This document shows, one piece after another, positions 9,971 through 22,307 of a DNA stretch of 64,000 nt (position 1 is the first letter of the stretch; each line of letters begins with the position of its first letter). Both the position numbers and the translations under genes were made by a program. Origin of the DNA: Prostheceraeus crozeri (Eukaryota > Platyhelminthes > Polycladida > Euryleptidae); the NCBI GenBank assembly GCA_907163375.1, contig CAJQUW010016138.1:853524-917523 (forward strand), read 5' to 3'. Under the pieces are notes generated by a model that searched no databases, had not been told where the DNA came from, and worked only from the letters and a program-made list of their open reading frames with translations.

Positions 9971-11963
9971 TCATCGGTCCTTCCGAGGGCCCGGTCACCA
10001 ATTCGTAACAAAGAAAAGTTGCAGACTGTGCCACACACAAACACTAGATTCAAGGATCTCTATCTTTCTTAGAAATCTGATGAGAAAGCAACTTAATGAC
10101 AAGTGTTAAACGTGTACGTTGTCCAACACAAATCTTCAAAGTCCTAACTGCCATGAAATCATCATGTTTAAAGTTTTAAAGCCCACATGATAAGTAGCAA
10201 TGATCTATTGCAGTTAAATGGTGTAAAACATAAACGTGTGTAGAGAGATGATGAATCTTAGACGTGAAGTCATGAGCTTTATTTCTTAACCACCCGTCAA
10301 ATGGAAATAGTAATGGTGTTAGTTACATTGGAAGAATCATCAGAGCAAAATGTTCTATAGTAATGCAGGCAATGACAGTCATGTATGGCTGTACTGTTTC
10401 AAATAGTTGTTGTGTATAGCTGAAGTTTCTCATATAAACGGTATCGCATCGTTTCCACGTTAGTTCATGTCAGGCAGAATGTGTCATGAAGACTTATACA
10501 TACGCGTCCTCATAAACGCTGTGACTGACTTCATGTTGAAAAAAAAGTGAGAGTATTGCAGTTAGGAACAACGTTCCCATAGTTCAACCTTTCAAATGTA
10601 TAGTCGTGACAGCTAATAAACATAGTTATGCGACTTATCTTTACAGTGCAGTTTTTTCACACAACGTGACAGTGATGTTTCATCTGAGTAAAGAAAACTT
10701 GGTGATTAACTGCGTATATGATGGCCTCATACCGTGTACTGATGTAGATAGAGACTTCAACAAATTTCCATCAATGCATTCACATATATTTCGATAGAGA
10801 ATGAGCTTGTCCACACCCAAATAATGGCAAGCCTGAACCAGAAAAAGAGATAATCAACGTACCTGTTTGATACTGCTTTTGAAATGGAAACATTTGCGAC
10901 ATGTGTACAGAGACTTATTTCTCGACACATCAACCTTCCAATGATGAATTCAACATAACATACAATGATCAAGTCAATCACGCTTTCAGATGTATATCAA
11001 TTTTCAATCACGACTATTCCATATGTCACATCAAGACAGTCTGCTAGATCTATAAGCATGATGTGATATAATTCATAAAACCTTTAGCAGAATCTGACTG
11101 CACTGAATCTCAAATTGACGACATCAGTCATTTTTCGATCATATGTTACTTGTCTCATCAAAAGGAAAGGCTTGTAGTGACTGAACTCTTAATACGTTCA
11201 TGGCAAGCTTTTGCAAATAACGCTTCATGTACCGTTGGAATGCGATCCATTTCAATGCATACTCCACGATATGTTATTCCTACTTTCGCACTCAGTCTGT
11301 TGCCTGCATCAACAAGTTACTTCAATCTAATTTTTACATAAATAAATCAACAGTCTTAATGCTGTATGATGATATCGCGATGTGTCACTACTCTTACTTC
11401 TAACGATGAAACTGTTTCATACATATTGCTACACTACCTATTCATTAAACTTTGCAATCTCAACCTTTGATTTCATCGAATATAAACTTCTAATTTACAT
11501 AAAAACAACTATGTCATGTGTTCTATCTTATACACTCAAAAAGACTGTTGCATCCATAAACATGAAGTGATACAATTGTAAAACCTTTTAACAGTGTTTA
11601 CCTTCACACTAAATCCCATCCATTCATTTCAATGCAAGCTAGTTCAATTCACTGGTAATAACTGTAGACCTACATCTAACCTGAGCACTATGTTTACAAA
11701 TGTTTTGTGCAGATGCTACAATATTGTCGATTCAAAATGTGTTGCTAGCGACAGCACGCCAACAGTGTTTCATGATAGACCAGAGCATAGGTTTGCAGGA
11801 CAATAGGCGTCGGTGATTGCTCACAATCATATCTGCTGTCAGCGTGTTGGCGACAAAGTTTCCATTCAACTTCAGTCAATAGGGAAGATGATGACAGGAA
11901 ATCTCTGATAATTATTCAGGTCATCACATTAAGCATGAAAATGAACAATAGGTTGACACAGTC
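9971..11963. other. AT-rich DNA without recognised genes
   Basis: Only short open frames with no recognisable products occur here. No tandem repeat or RNA gene was seen. Confidence 0.4.
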
Positions 11964-12350
11964 GTGTTACAACTACCAACCGATAGTCTAAAGCGATTTG
12001 ATTGCGCGAACAAGACATTTAGAATGCTGTATCATTCTCATATAAAGCAGAGTCTCTTGCATTTCACTATCATAGTCGCGTGTGATAAGCCAAGAATGTG
12101 CGTTATACCATTTCGCATTGTAGTTCATAGAGAAGAATTCCACAGTGATATCTTCGGTGAGGATATCACTGTGGAATTTATGAAGTACTACTCATACTTC
12201 ACTTTGAATGACGATGTGAAACGTTGACTACAGCAACAGGTGGACACAGTGGTTAGTCATGCCGACACGGTGGAAAGTGAGGAGTCGGCAGTGGAAGCGA
12301 ATGAAGATTAATATGAGGAGATTATTGTCATATCAGATGAAGAAGTAAGA
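11964..12350 (+). pseudogene. Unrecognised short ORF with acidic tail
   Basis: An 87-residue open frame (11964-12227) is followed, after stops, by a stretch that still reads as acidic coding-like sequence with VESEESAVEANED and then EEIIVISDEE, abutting a GTAAGA donor-like site near 12346. The last motif resembles a SUMO-interacting motif (hydrophobic core plus acidic run). A perfect 17-bp inverted repeat lies inside the first part. No family is recognised and the region may be non-coding. Confidence 0.25.
12136..12178. repeat. Perfect 17-bp hairpin
   Basis: Arms 12136-12152 and 12162-12178 are exact reverse complements (AATTCCACAGTGATATC) with a 9-nt loop. Confidence 0.85.
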
Positions 12351-12768
12351 GTTTTACGCATGTATACGAATGACTGTCATCTCAACTCGATCATGTTTTC
12401 TTTCAGTGACGGAGTGAGGGATGGACGTTCTTTATATCATAAAATCATCATGCAAACATACAGCATACTGTTTTACCACATTTCCTCGTGAATGAATCAT
12501 AAGTTCTTATAAGAACTTCCTTTTAAATGCAGCTAAAGCGGTCCCAAGCCCGCCACATACCTTCGGATATGGAATGCAGAGGGGAAGGTTAATGATGAAA
12601 TGGAATGAAGGGAAGCCACACATGCAGTCACAGACACATTTCCATCTTCATTAAGATGACATTCAATCACTTGAATTCCAATGTTACCATCACATCCTTA
12701 GATCTCATTACAGTCAACTCTCTAACGTGCTATGAGCTTGTTATACCTATTATCTCTAACTATACTAA
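12351..12768. other. No recognised feature
   Basis: AT-rich stretch with a small AAGTTCTTATAAGAACTT palindrome near 12503. No gene was seen. Confidence 0.4.
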
Positions 12769-12985
12769 CACTGAAATGGTTGACATTATTTTTAACTTTA
12801 CAAGCAGTGAAATGTTTGTGACTTTATTTTACACTTTACCTATCTTAGAAACACTGAAATGATTCTGACATTATTTCCAACTTTACAAACAGTCAAATGA
12901 TTCTGACATCGTTCCTAACTTTAGAAACAGTGAAATGGTTCTGATATTATTCCTAGCTTTACAAACAGTGAAATGGTTGTGACTC
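12769..12985. repeat. Degenerate ~47-bp tandem repeat
   Basis: About four to five units built on AACAGTGAAATGGTT, GACATTATT and CTAACTTTA. The copies are clearly diverged, so the array is old. Confidence 0.7.
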
Positions 12986-13404
12986 TATTACTAAGTCAAT
13001 CCACTCTGTTTGAAGCCCAACTTTATGTGAAAAGAAAACGATACAGTATGTCCATGATATGTTATTGAAACCCACACAGCTTGTTTGTTACACTACCAAT
13101 TCATTTCAATGCGAGTTAATCTTGTATCACTCATTTCATACGACATAACTTTTCACTTTACTTATTCCTACAATGTTACTACTATGTGTTCTAAACTTTA
13201 TGAGATCACTTTCACTTATATCTTACACTTTCTTCATCATATAACCAAGTGAATGAAGTTGAAGATACATTATCTGACTTAACTCATTGAGTAACATTCT
13301 ACACGAACAGAAATCGCTAACATGGATCATATAATACGTTTAGTCTTGTCATAGGATTGACTATGCTATGGACTTAGTGATTTATCTATATATCTTGTAC
13401 TTTT

Positions 13405-14700
13405 AAAACGCTAAATCCCTAAATCTTAACACAGGGATACCTATCCTATGGATTTAGTAATTTAGGAGTTTTGCTGTATAATTTAGTAAACTTATGTCTC
13501 TATCAGTGTACGACTTTAGCAAACATGTAACTTGCTTGAACAAAATTCACTTTGATGACGGATGATAAAATCCGTGCATGCAGTCATTTAGCAGAGTTTG
13601 CACTTGTCTGCATTTGTGAAGACGTTTTCCTATCACTCCTCTTACTGATTTTCTTGTTCACTGTAAATCATATCAGCAGATCATGTAACGGTTCCAATCC
13701 GTCGAACAACATTCATATCAACACTACAAACGTTGTATAATCCTAAACCTCTGTATGACACTGTATTTCACTTAGGTTCTATTCACTCTTTGGTCATTGT
13801 CTACCTAGAGTTTCAAGATGCTTCACATTGTAAAAGTCATACTGGTGAGATTTACAGTCTATCACCATGATAATTACAGCAAACGTATAAGTAAACACAT
13901 GTGAGACAAGACATTCATTACATCACTTATTCCTATCCATCATCATTACCTTATGTTTAGCATGATATACTTAAGTCTTTAATGTCACAAAATTTTTCTC
14001 ACATGTGCTTTTCGTTTTAATACTTGGTTTGTGTTGCTCAAATCTTCATGAATTTATCCAGCCATTCGTCATAACACGTCCGACGAATCCTACCTTGTAC
14101 AAAACATGGATGTCAAACTACAACACTGACTGATGAATGATTTTTGCATATTCCTAGCTTGGATAACAAGAAACTTTCATACGTTGACTATTTTATATTT
14201 TCCTAATCAACTCTTTACACATTTATTTTTCCAATCACTAGAATGCATGCAATGTATTCAACTCTTCTATTGAACATGCATCAATCACATTTCAGCTGAC
14301 TGCATCAAATGTAAAGTGTATAACATAATGAGTATGTAACTATCTCTTATCAACGATATGAAACCTGTCTTTTCACCATGAAATTGAGTCCTACGTTGAA
14401 AGTCATTTCATGAAGCGAACATATGCATCATGTGTTGCATGTATTCTACACTAAAAGAGATCGTTAATTTGTGTTATCCAAAACGCTAAATCCCTAAATC
14501 CAACCGTAAGTAGCCCTACCCCTTAGATTATGGACTTTAGCAATTTAGCAATGTCATTCACAAATGGATAGGTTAATAAATGTACTATACACTAACGGTT
14601 AACATTAACTTGTGTTATATAAAACCCTAAATCCAACGGTAGGTAACCCTACCCCTTAGATTATGGACTTTAGCAATTTATCCATCGAAGTATGTCATTC
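13405..14700. repeat. Dispersed palindromic CTAAATCC repeats
   Basis: Three copies, at about 13410-13472, 14481-14555 and 14622-14690, each have GCTAAATCCCTAAATC-like left arms and GGACTTTAGCAATTTA-like right arms around a CCCTACCCC-containing centre, so each can fold. The last two are also followed by a shared TGTCATTCACAAATGG segment. Between them I see no gene. Confidence 0.6.
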
Positions 14701-15049
14701 ACAAATGGTTAAGTTAGTAAATGCATGAATAGACTCTACAACAACATTCCTATCCATCTCACTTTTTATATCCAACATGACAAACTTAGACTTGGATTTT
14801 TCATGACACACTCAAGTCGTCAAAAACTTCCATGCGTTGTCTAATATTAAATTCACTCTGTACATCTAACATGATTCGCTTTACTTCACATCCAAAGTTG
14901 ATGTATACCTAACAGATGTATTCACTCAGAGTTTACACTTCACCGTTTGTGAAAAGACTGTCACATAAAACATTTTACACACTTCAGTCCCCGTCTCAAC
15001 TAAGGATAAAAACTTTCTAATGCTGTTGTGAGTTCAGTCAGTCATAAAA

Positions 15050-15795
15050 CATCATGATCAAACTTTACTTTTATAAACTTGAATTGTATCATACTTTCTA
15101 ACTACACTAACGGTTAAAACTTGTACGACAATCAAACTCTACTTTCATAAGCTTGTGTGCTAAACTGTCTGACTACACTAACGAATAAAACTTTGATGAT
15201 CAAACTTTACTTTCACAAACGTGTGTTGTGCTATAACTTTGTTTTCACAAACTTGAGTTTCATAAACTTTCAGACTACATTACCATTTCATAAACTTTTG
15301 TTTCATAAAACATCATGATCAAACTTTCTAACTACACATCAACCTGTGTCGCAGTAAAACTTTTGTACAACATGATTAACTTTCTAGCTACACAAACGGA
15401 GTAAACCTGTTCAATAATAAAACTATTTGACTACACCTGCATTTCAAGAAACATGATAAACTTTCTAACTACACAAACGGAATAAACCTGTTCAATAATT
15501 AAACTATTTGACTACACTTGCATTTCATGAAACATGATAAACTTTCTAACTACACTAACGAATAAAACTTGTACGACAATCAAACTTTACTTTCACAAAC
15601 TTGTGTCACGGTAAAACTATTTGACTACACTAACGCTTACATTTCATGACACTTGTGTTGTGCCAAACTTTCTGATTAAACTAAAAGAATAAAACTTCGA
15701 TGATCAAACTTTACTTTCACAAACGTGTGTCACGGTAAAATTATTTGACTACACTAAACTTTGCTTTTGCAAAACATGATAAACTTTCTGACTAC
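15050..15795. repeat. Degenerate tandem repeat array
   Basis: Roughly eight diverged units of about 80-110 bp built on AAACTTTACTTTCACAAAC and TGACTACACTAACG. No open frame is maintained. The intervening 14701-15049 is AT-rich without a recognised feature. Confidence 0.65.
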
Positions 15796-16252
15796 ACTAA
15801 CAAGAGCTTGTTCACTAGCGAAGAGAGAAATGAGCTTGTGGTTGCGTGTGGCGCATGAATGTCCCTTTCAAATTCATTCCATTTCATTTAGCCTCGGTCA
15901 GAGGCAGTCTCACAGCGTTGTTGGAGAATCTTAAAGAAAATCTACGGGAGATGGCTAAAGCACTCATGACCGAGCGATTGAAAAGAGTCCGTTGAGATCG
16001 GTGTCACATGCCCAACATAAGCGACAGCTCAGCGGTTTCGGTCTAAAGTACGAGTATGACACCGTCCCTTTCCCTCCTTCCATCTGTGGCAGTGCTCGCC
16101 GTCCAAAAGGAACGCCTCACCGTAGGAAGTATTATATCGAAGGTCTCCACCTCACGTTGAGTTGACTTGATTTTATCCTATGCTCATGAATGTCCCAACT
16201 TGATAGCAAGCCGTTTTTAAGTGTAGAGAGTGATAGCAAGCCAGCAACCCTT

Positions 16253-16430
16253 TAGGTGTTAAGCTCTTGAATCCGTTACAGGCATTACTCAGAGGGGATC
16301 TTATCCCAACTCCAAGGCCTCGACCCACAAATCCAACCTCGGGCAGACAGAGCGTGCGTCATATCACTGTGTTGGCATCCGGGCCCCGATTTTGACATGA
16401 AAACCGGTGGAGTTATTTACAAGAGGAAAC
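16253..16430. repeat. Shared Polinton subterminal repeat
   Basis: About 170 bp closely matching 39770-39925. Both contain AGAGGGGATCTTAT and AGCGTGCGTCATATCACTG. Comparison with tRNA and 5S rRNA features gave no match. Confidence 0.75.
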
Positions 16431-17849
16431 ATCCCAGGTCGTTGCTTTGATCAGCTTGGTAGCAAGCCGTGGAGAGGGATGGCAAGCCATCATTCACAAG
16501 CGTTTTGCAATGGAGATGTTTAGTAGCCACCCATGACAAGATGGCTAAGACTCAACCGATTGGCGTTCAAAGTGCTACGTTGAGAACTGTGTCATATGCC
16601 CAACATGAGTTGCCCCAGAGGTTTCGGTCCAAAATATGACACATTCCCTTGCCACACTTATCACTACGGCATCATCCGCCGTCCCGAAGGAACACCCTGT
16701 CATTGGAATATTACAGCGAAACTCTCCGTACCATGCTCGCTTTTGAGTGAAAGGCCGCTTGTATAACGTAAATACATGAGAAGACTTGCTCGTACACACT
16801 TATACATGCCTTCATTGACTTCAGCAGGGTCGAAAACCCCATTAAACCTCCAAAAATAACGAATTTAAATTTTCAACTTTTTAGCACTACTTATGAAATT
16901 TTATAAATTGTCTGTAAATAAAGGTCTGTTCAATAGCTATCACATGCAATTCGAATCAACTCAATCGGTGCACTAGAACCGAAGATACACCGTTTATAAG
17001 TATTTGACCTATTTCATCAAAGTGATCACAAGCCATAGTCTGCCTAATCTATAAGTCTGACACCTTAGCTGATATCAGCAATGAAATTTTCTAAGTCGGT
17101 TGATTTTGGAACTTCCGATGCTATCATCAGAGCTCTGGAGAGACGACCTACCTCTGACAATCTCTCGTCCTAATGAGATTTCTCATTCGGTTCCCAGCTT
17201 ATATAGGATTCGTACATCAGTTGATGTGGCCTTTGTTCTCTTTTCCAAACTTTAAACGCTTCTATCTCTGGTTCTAGACCTCCAATTTGCTTCACATTTT
17301 GATAGTCACGTTTTCTCGCTTTCACCTTTCATTTAAGCCATCCTTCGACTCTCTACCATCACCATAAGCCGAGTTGAAAAAAACTCTGTCTTTTTTTCTA
17401 ACTATCCAAAATCTTGGAAAATGTGTAAAAATTCGATTTTGAACAAGCTCTCATTTCAAAACGAAGCCTTCCACAGATCTGAAAATGTAGGATCCTTGAG
17501 AACAAAGTGCGGTGTTTCCACTAAAAGAAACCCGACGTCTTTACTCACTTCCAATCCTCCGCTATTCATCGCCAAAAATAAAAAAATTCGATACATAATT
17601 CAAAATTTTATTTCACTCCCTCCCACGACCCTCAGAACCCATCTACTCGGGTGTAAAATTTCACGAGGATTCCAAATCTGGTCTCAGATTTCTCATACGA
17701 TGCTCATACGCGTTCAAAAGTTAGAGTCATTTTATTAAAATTCTAACTCTTGTCGTTTTTCGCGATTTTCCAAAAATCAACATTTCGCTCTCAAACCTAA
17801 ACGAAGGAACGTAGAGACAAGCCGTTTCGTCCAGTGAACTTGTCTCACT

Positions 17850-18420
17850 CTTAGCTTTCAAACGAGCTATCACACGACTCTCTACAATCCCTAAAAGCCA
17901 AGATTGAAGTCACTGTCCAGAGGGGGGATGGAGTCAGCACTTTTTCTCTCCGATTGACTTGAAAATCACCCTACCGTTGTAAAATGTCATGTAGAGTCCG
18001 AATCAGCCTTCGGTTTGTCCATCCGGACACTCCTTCAGCCCGAAATATGTCCTTTCTCATCCCAAGACCTCCAAAACCTGCACATTATAACTCTGTCGTT
18101 TTTCGGGGATTCCTAAAATCTTAAAGTCACTCTCCACTCTAAACAAAGGAAGGGTCGGACAAACGATGCTTTCCACTGAATTTCGCTCAGTCTCAGCTTT
18201 CAAATGAGCTAAGGCATGACTCTCTAGGATCACTACCACCAAAGTTGGAAGTCTGACAGGAGGGGGGGGGGGTTAGAACTTTTCCTCTCCGATTGACTTG
18301 AAAATCACCCTACCGTTGTAAAATGTCATGTAGAGTCCGAATCTGCCCTCGGTATGTCCATCCAGATACTCCTTCAGCCCGAAATATGGCCTTTCTTATC
18401 CCAAAACGTCCAAAAGCTAC
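17850..18420. repeat. Two terminal modules in tandem
   Basis: The segment around 17935-18060 recurs at 18262-18400 (both with CCTACCGTTGTAAAATGTCA and CTCCTTCAGCCCGAAATATG), each preceded by a G-run and a CTTTCAAA-GAGCTA segment. The same modular plan occurs in the termini of A and B. Confidence 0.8.
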
Positions 18421-18918
18421 ACTTTCCTAACAGGAGACGTGAACGTCCAACACCTAACAGCCTCACAGGAGGGTTTCCTCCACTCGGTCCGATCACCACC
18501 AGTACATCCTTGGCGACAGCCTGACAGGAGGGGGGCTGAGTCAGCAGCGATGAGTCAACAGCGATGACTCATCGCTGCACATTTGTCCTTCCTTCTGGGA
18601 TGGGCTTACTACTTCGGTGGTGCACAATGTCGATAATTTGTGAAGAATCTCAAGAGGTATCACACACGATGCTGGATGTGGATTTTTTTTGGAGAAATGT
18701 ATCAGCTATGGTATTTACACTCGACAACTTATGAAGCGAATCAAAGGCAACAACCTTATCGTTAGACCGCAAGTATGCATGATTATCTACACATGGAGTT
18801 GCGAAGTACTCAGGATAAGTTGATAAAGATTGATGAATCCATCATACCATTGGTTTCTGTTCAGAATTCGTTGGGGTTTGTTTGATTCTGTAAATTCGTC
18901 AAAGAAATCAAATATGCC

Positions 18919-19915
18919 GTGGATCGCACTCGTGAGCGTTCTGAGAAGATGAAATACGAACGCATTTGTAATAGCTGTGCTCCGATATTCCCGTTGAACT
19001 TGGAGAAACGCATTCTCAATCTTTCTTCGTATTCGCTATCGGATGTAGAAAAGCAGGCCCTGTGTCTTGGAGTCGACTTCATGGTTCCTCTACGTCGAGT
19101 AGAGCAGATCCAGATAAATGCAGAGTGTGAGAACCTGCATCACCAGCTGATTAGTTTGACACCTCAAAAGCTGCATTTCGCTACCTGCATTTCGAGCGAA
19201 GCTCGTTTCTCTTGCAAGCTCATATGGACGCGGTAGATTGGAAAGAAGCTGGTTTTTGCCTTGTCATTTCCAGGCACTCAATGGACTACGCAGAAACACA
19301 GATATAATGATATTACGCCCCGATAAAGGCGCCGGTGTTGTGATTCTGGACAGATCTGATTACGTGCTCAAGATGAATGACATTATTGGAGACTCTAGAA
19401 AGTTTGTAATCGACCGTCAACAACGCGATACCTCAGATAAAGCTGAGAAGGCCATCAACGAGGTGCTGACGCAGCTGAGAAATGAAGGTGTGATCGAGAA
19501 GCAGGCATTTGAAACGCTTGTAGCAAGAGGATCCAGTGTCGCTCGATTGTATGGTCTTCCAAAAACACACAAGATTGGTATCCCTTTACGCCCAATTTTG
19601 TCAATGTGTGGCTCTCCCTATGAAAAGCTATCAAAATAGTTGGCTACGTTACTGAAGCCTGCGGAGTCGGCGTTCACTAGGAATTGTGTCAGGGACTCTT
19701 TCAAGTTTGTGCACTTGATAAGAGAACAGAACACATCTCCTTGCATGGTCTCTTTTGACGTCGCTTCGTTATTTACGAACGTTCCCGTTCTTGAAACAGT
19801 AGAATTCATCGTAGAATTCGTTGCTTTACATCCAACATCGTGTGCGATACCTCCTGAGATTCCTCACAAATTATTGATATTGTGCACCACAGACGTTCAG
19901 TTTACTTTTGATTTT
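18919..19915 (+). pseudogene. Penelope-like reverse transcriptase, 5' part
   Basis: Reverse transcriptase of the Penelope-like class, read in three adjacent open segments. Visible family features are LNLSSYSLS near the N-terminus, LRPDKGAGVVILDRSDY, YGLPKTHK followed by PLRPILS, and FDVASLFTNVP, which is the first catalytic aspartate region. The reading ends abruptly near 19915 in QFTFDF, just before the point where the family normally has its Gly-containing segment and catalytic DD box, at the junction with the inverted terminus of Polinton B. There is one in-frame stop after YEKLSK (19637-19639) and a change of frame near 19236. A possible C-terminal Penelope-type endonuclease fragment lies at 43060-43372. 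Confidence 0.75.
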
Positions 19916-20516
19916 ACTTGAGGCTATAGTGTGTTAGGATTTTCGTGAAATCTCATGAATTTTGGGGTGAAAATGGGATGTTTCGAGTGGAAGCAGTGCT
20001 CGGACGACTTTGCAAATGTGATTTTTGGACTCAGCGTGAAATTCTGCGTCGACATGGTGAGTCAATCGGAGAGAAAAAATTTTTCTTCAAAATTTTTTCG
20101 AAAAAACGACAGAGGTAAAATTTTGGACGTTTTGGGCTGTAGCCTCAAAACGAAGCATCGGAGAGCAAAACGGATTTCAGATTCGTGATCAGCGTCAAAT
20201 TCTGCATCAGTATGGTAAATTTGAAAGCAATCGAAGAGAAAAATTTTCGATGATTTCCTCCCCCCCTCGGCAGCGATCTTCCAATTTTGGTTCTAGTGAT
20301 CGTAGAAAGTCGTGCAATAGCTCGTTTGAAAGCTAAGAGTAAGAAAAATTCAGTGGAAAACATGGCTTGTTCATATCTGTCTTTGTTTAGATGTGAGACG
20401 CCATTTAAGATTTGGGAGATTGGCGAAAAACGACAGAGTTAGAATTTCCCAAGAAACAGCTCCAGCGGGCGAACGAAGGCTCGGATTGGTAAACGGAGGC
20501 CAGATTTGGAATCAGC
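19916..20516. repeat. Left terminal inverted repeat, Polinton B
   Basis: Reverse complement of 40654-41255 with small indels. It contains the repeated terminal modules (CCGAT, CAGCGTCAAATTCTGCATCA, a G/C run near 20263, TCTACGATCACTAG on the opposite strand) and starts within a truncated Penelope-like gene. Confidence 0.85.
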
Positions 20517-20519
20517 TTG

Positions 20520-20666
20520 ATGTTATTGGCCAATAAGGATCATCATCCAATGAGAATCAAGCATTTCTATATAAACAGCGAGCCTTCCACAGTGAGAATC
20601 ATTCCATCGTTGAATCGCACGAGTGACGGACGCACATTTTCTCTCTCTCTCTAGTTCCCTATTCTA
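20520..20666 (+). promoter_or_regulatory. Left-end promoter of Polinton B
   Basis: ATTGGCCAAT at 20525-20534 and CCAAT at 20548 precede TATATAAA at 20568-20575, a compact CCAAT-plus-TATA promoter reading into the rightward gene block. A CT microsatellite (20638-20653) follows. The Tc1 element now separates this promoter from the first gene. Confidence 0.6.
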
Positions 20667-22307
20667 CCGATTGTTTCATAAAAAGTGGATCACCCTTAAA
20701 CATCGCCTTAACTTCAACTTTGTCTAACTCCGCCAAACTTGAACGAATTTCTCTGAAATTTGGAAGATATGTCAGTTGTGCTTACTAATATCATTGTTGG
20801 AAATTTCAAACAAGAATAGTGAGTTGTTTGCCTGTTACAGATAAAAAAGTAGTAGATAATTTGATCTTCATTTAGCAATGTTACACAAAATCATACCTAA
20901 CTCTTATAAAATTGCATTTGTTTCCTTTGTTATGTAATATGTTGTTCTACAAGCCAAAAGCTATCAAGCAAAACAAAAATAAAGAAAATCGGTCAATCAG
21001 AGCCAGTATAGCACCATTATTCATCAACAATAATGTAACTGCTACATGTGATTAACTGAACTTCATGTTCCATAGCTTCCTGACTTCGTTGCGGTGGTGT
21101 TGGCAGCACTCCTGATTGCTTTCAGCTAGAAATCTATCTCTTATCGGTTGAAAACAATACAAATCACAAATGAACAATAACGAGATCGCATTCACAAAAG
21201 GCAAAGTGTCAGGGTTTTCTTTGCGAGCTACAAGCAAGCGACTAAATGTCCCTTACACAAATGTACATCGATGGCATAATGATGATTTTCGACTCTGTCG
21301 TAAAGAGGGCTCTGGCCGTCCACGCAAAACATCCAAACGTAGATACCGCCTAATTTTGAGATTTGTTAAAGTTGATCCAAGTCTCTCGTTAACTGAGATG
21401 GCGCTAGTCTCGTCTATTTCTAAGTCCACTATTCGTAGAAGACTTAAGTTGATTGAGTCGAATTTCAAGAGCTGTAAGAGGCCCTCTCAGATCGAATTAT
21501 CAGATCAGCATACAAAAAGACGTCTCAGATGGGCAATGAGTCATTGCCACTGGCGAAATCAATGGGATCAGGTTGTCTGATCTGATGAGGCATCAGTCCG
21601 TCTGAAGGATAGTGGTGGTCGATTGAGATTATGGATAAAATCTGATCAGGAAATTCCGAGACATTTACATCGTCCCCGGGTACAAGGTGGTACGACTCTA
21701 CTGATTTGTGGCATTTGGACCAATGGCCGCTCTGAACTTCACATACAGCAAGGAACCATGAATTCTGAACGCTATGTGAATGTTTTACGAATGAACATTG
21801 CCCAAATGACAGATCAACTTCGTGATCCATCGACTTGGTTATTTATGGATGATAATGCTACGTGTCACAGGAGTAGTAGAGTCAACTTATGCAGGTCTCA
21901 ATTAGGGCTTAGGACATTATCTTGGCCAGCTCGTTCTCCTGATCTGAATCCCATAGAAAATGTATGGAGTATTCTAAAACGTAACGTTCGTCGTTCACTG
22001 CTACCTACAGATGGCGTATTACAACTTACGTCACTGTTAAAAAGAGAGTGGAGAAAGTTAGATCAGTCAAAAATCAACGATATCATCGAATCAATGCCTA
22101 GACGTATTGGTAATGTCATTGACAATAAGGGTAGGGCCACAAAATATTAGCTTCTTAAGAACCGTTACTGTATCATAGCTTATCAGATTATATAAGGACA
22201 TTTAAATATATTAGGGACATGAAATAACATGAAAAATGCTTTCTGTATCATACTTATGTTTTATTTAGTCAAATTTTGGGATGATCCACTTTTTATGAAA
22301 CGGACTG
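20667..22307 (+). mobile_element. Tc1/mariner transposon inserted in Polinton B
   Basis: A 1,641-bp element flanked by TA at 20665-20666 and 22308-22309. The terminal inverted repeats share GTTTCATAAAAAGTGGATCA (20673-20692, mirrored at 22282-22301). It contains one transposase gene in plus orientation. Confidence 0.9.
21170..22150 (+). pseudogene. Tc1-type DD34E transposase
   Basis: The N-terminal helix-turn-helix region (residues ~1-60) includes the GSGRPRKTS hinge, and a second DNA-binding part includes SKSTIRRRL. The catalytic aspartates are in SDEAS and MDDNATCH and the glutamate is in SPDLNPIENVW, with 34 residues between the last Asp and Glu, which defines the Tc1 DD34E group. An in-frame TGA at 21577-21579, directly before SDEAS, replaces what is usually a Phe codon, so this copy should not make active enzyme. 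Length otherwise matches the ~330-340-residue family norm. Termini are well matched, so the copy is not very old. Confidence 0.92.

Larger units (their letters stand above)
15795..18600. mobile_element. Isolated terminal piece of a Polinton-like element
   Basis: This block strings together segments matching the right end of Polinton B in order and orientation. 15795-16170 matches 37786-38200 loosely. 16253-16430 matches 39777-39925 closely (TTACAGGCATTACTCAG). 16820-17290 matches 39990-40450, including the TATA-bearing GCTTATATAG stretch. 17300-18420 is built from the same terminal modules. A second diverged copy of the first segment lies at about 16560-16745. No protein gene is left, so this is a deletion derivative or a stray terminus, older than A and B. 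Confidence 0.6.

Noticed and set aside
12605-12862. 85-residue ORF
   Set aside because: It overlaps the degenerate 47-bp tandem repeat and has no recognisable product.
15050-15795. CRISPR-like array
   Set aside because: Units are degenerate and contiguous with no constant-length unique spacers, and the genome is eukaryotic.
16253-16430. tRNA-derived SINE or 5S rRNA copy
   Set aside because: I could not find A/B box spacing, a cloverleaf or 5S consensus; the segment is a subterminal repeat of the Polinton family.
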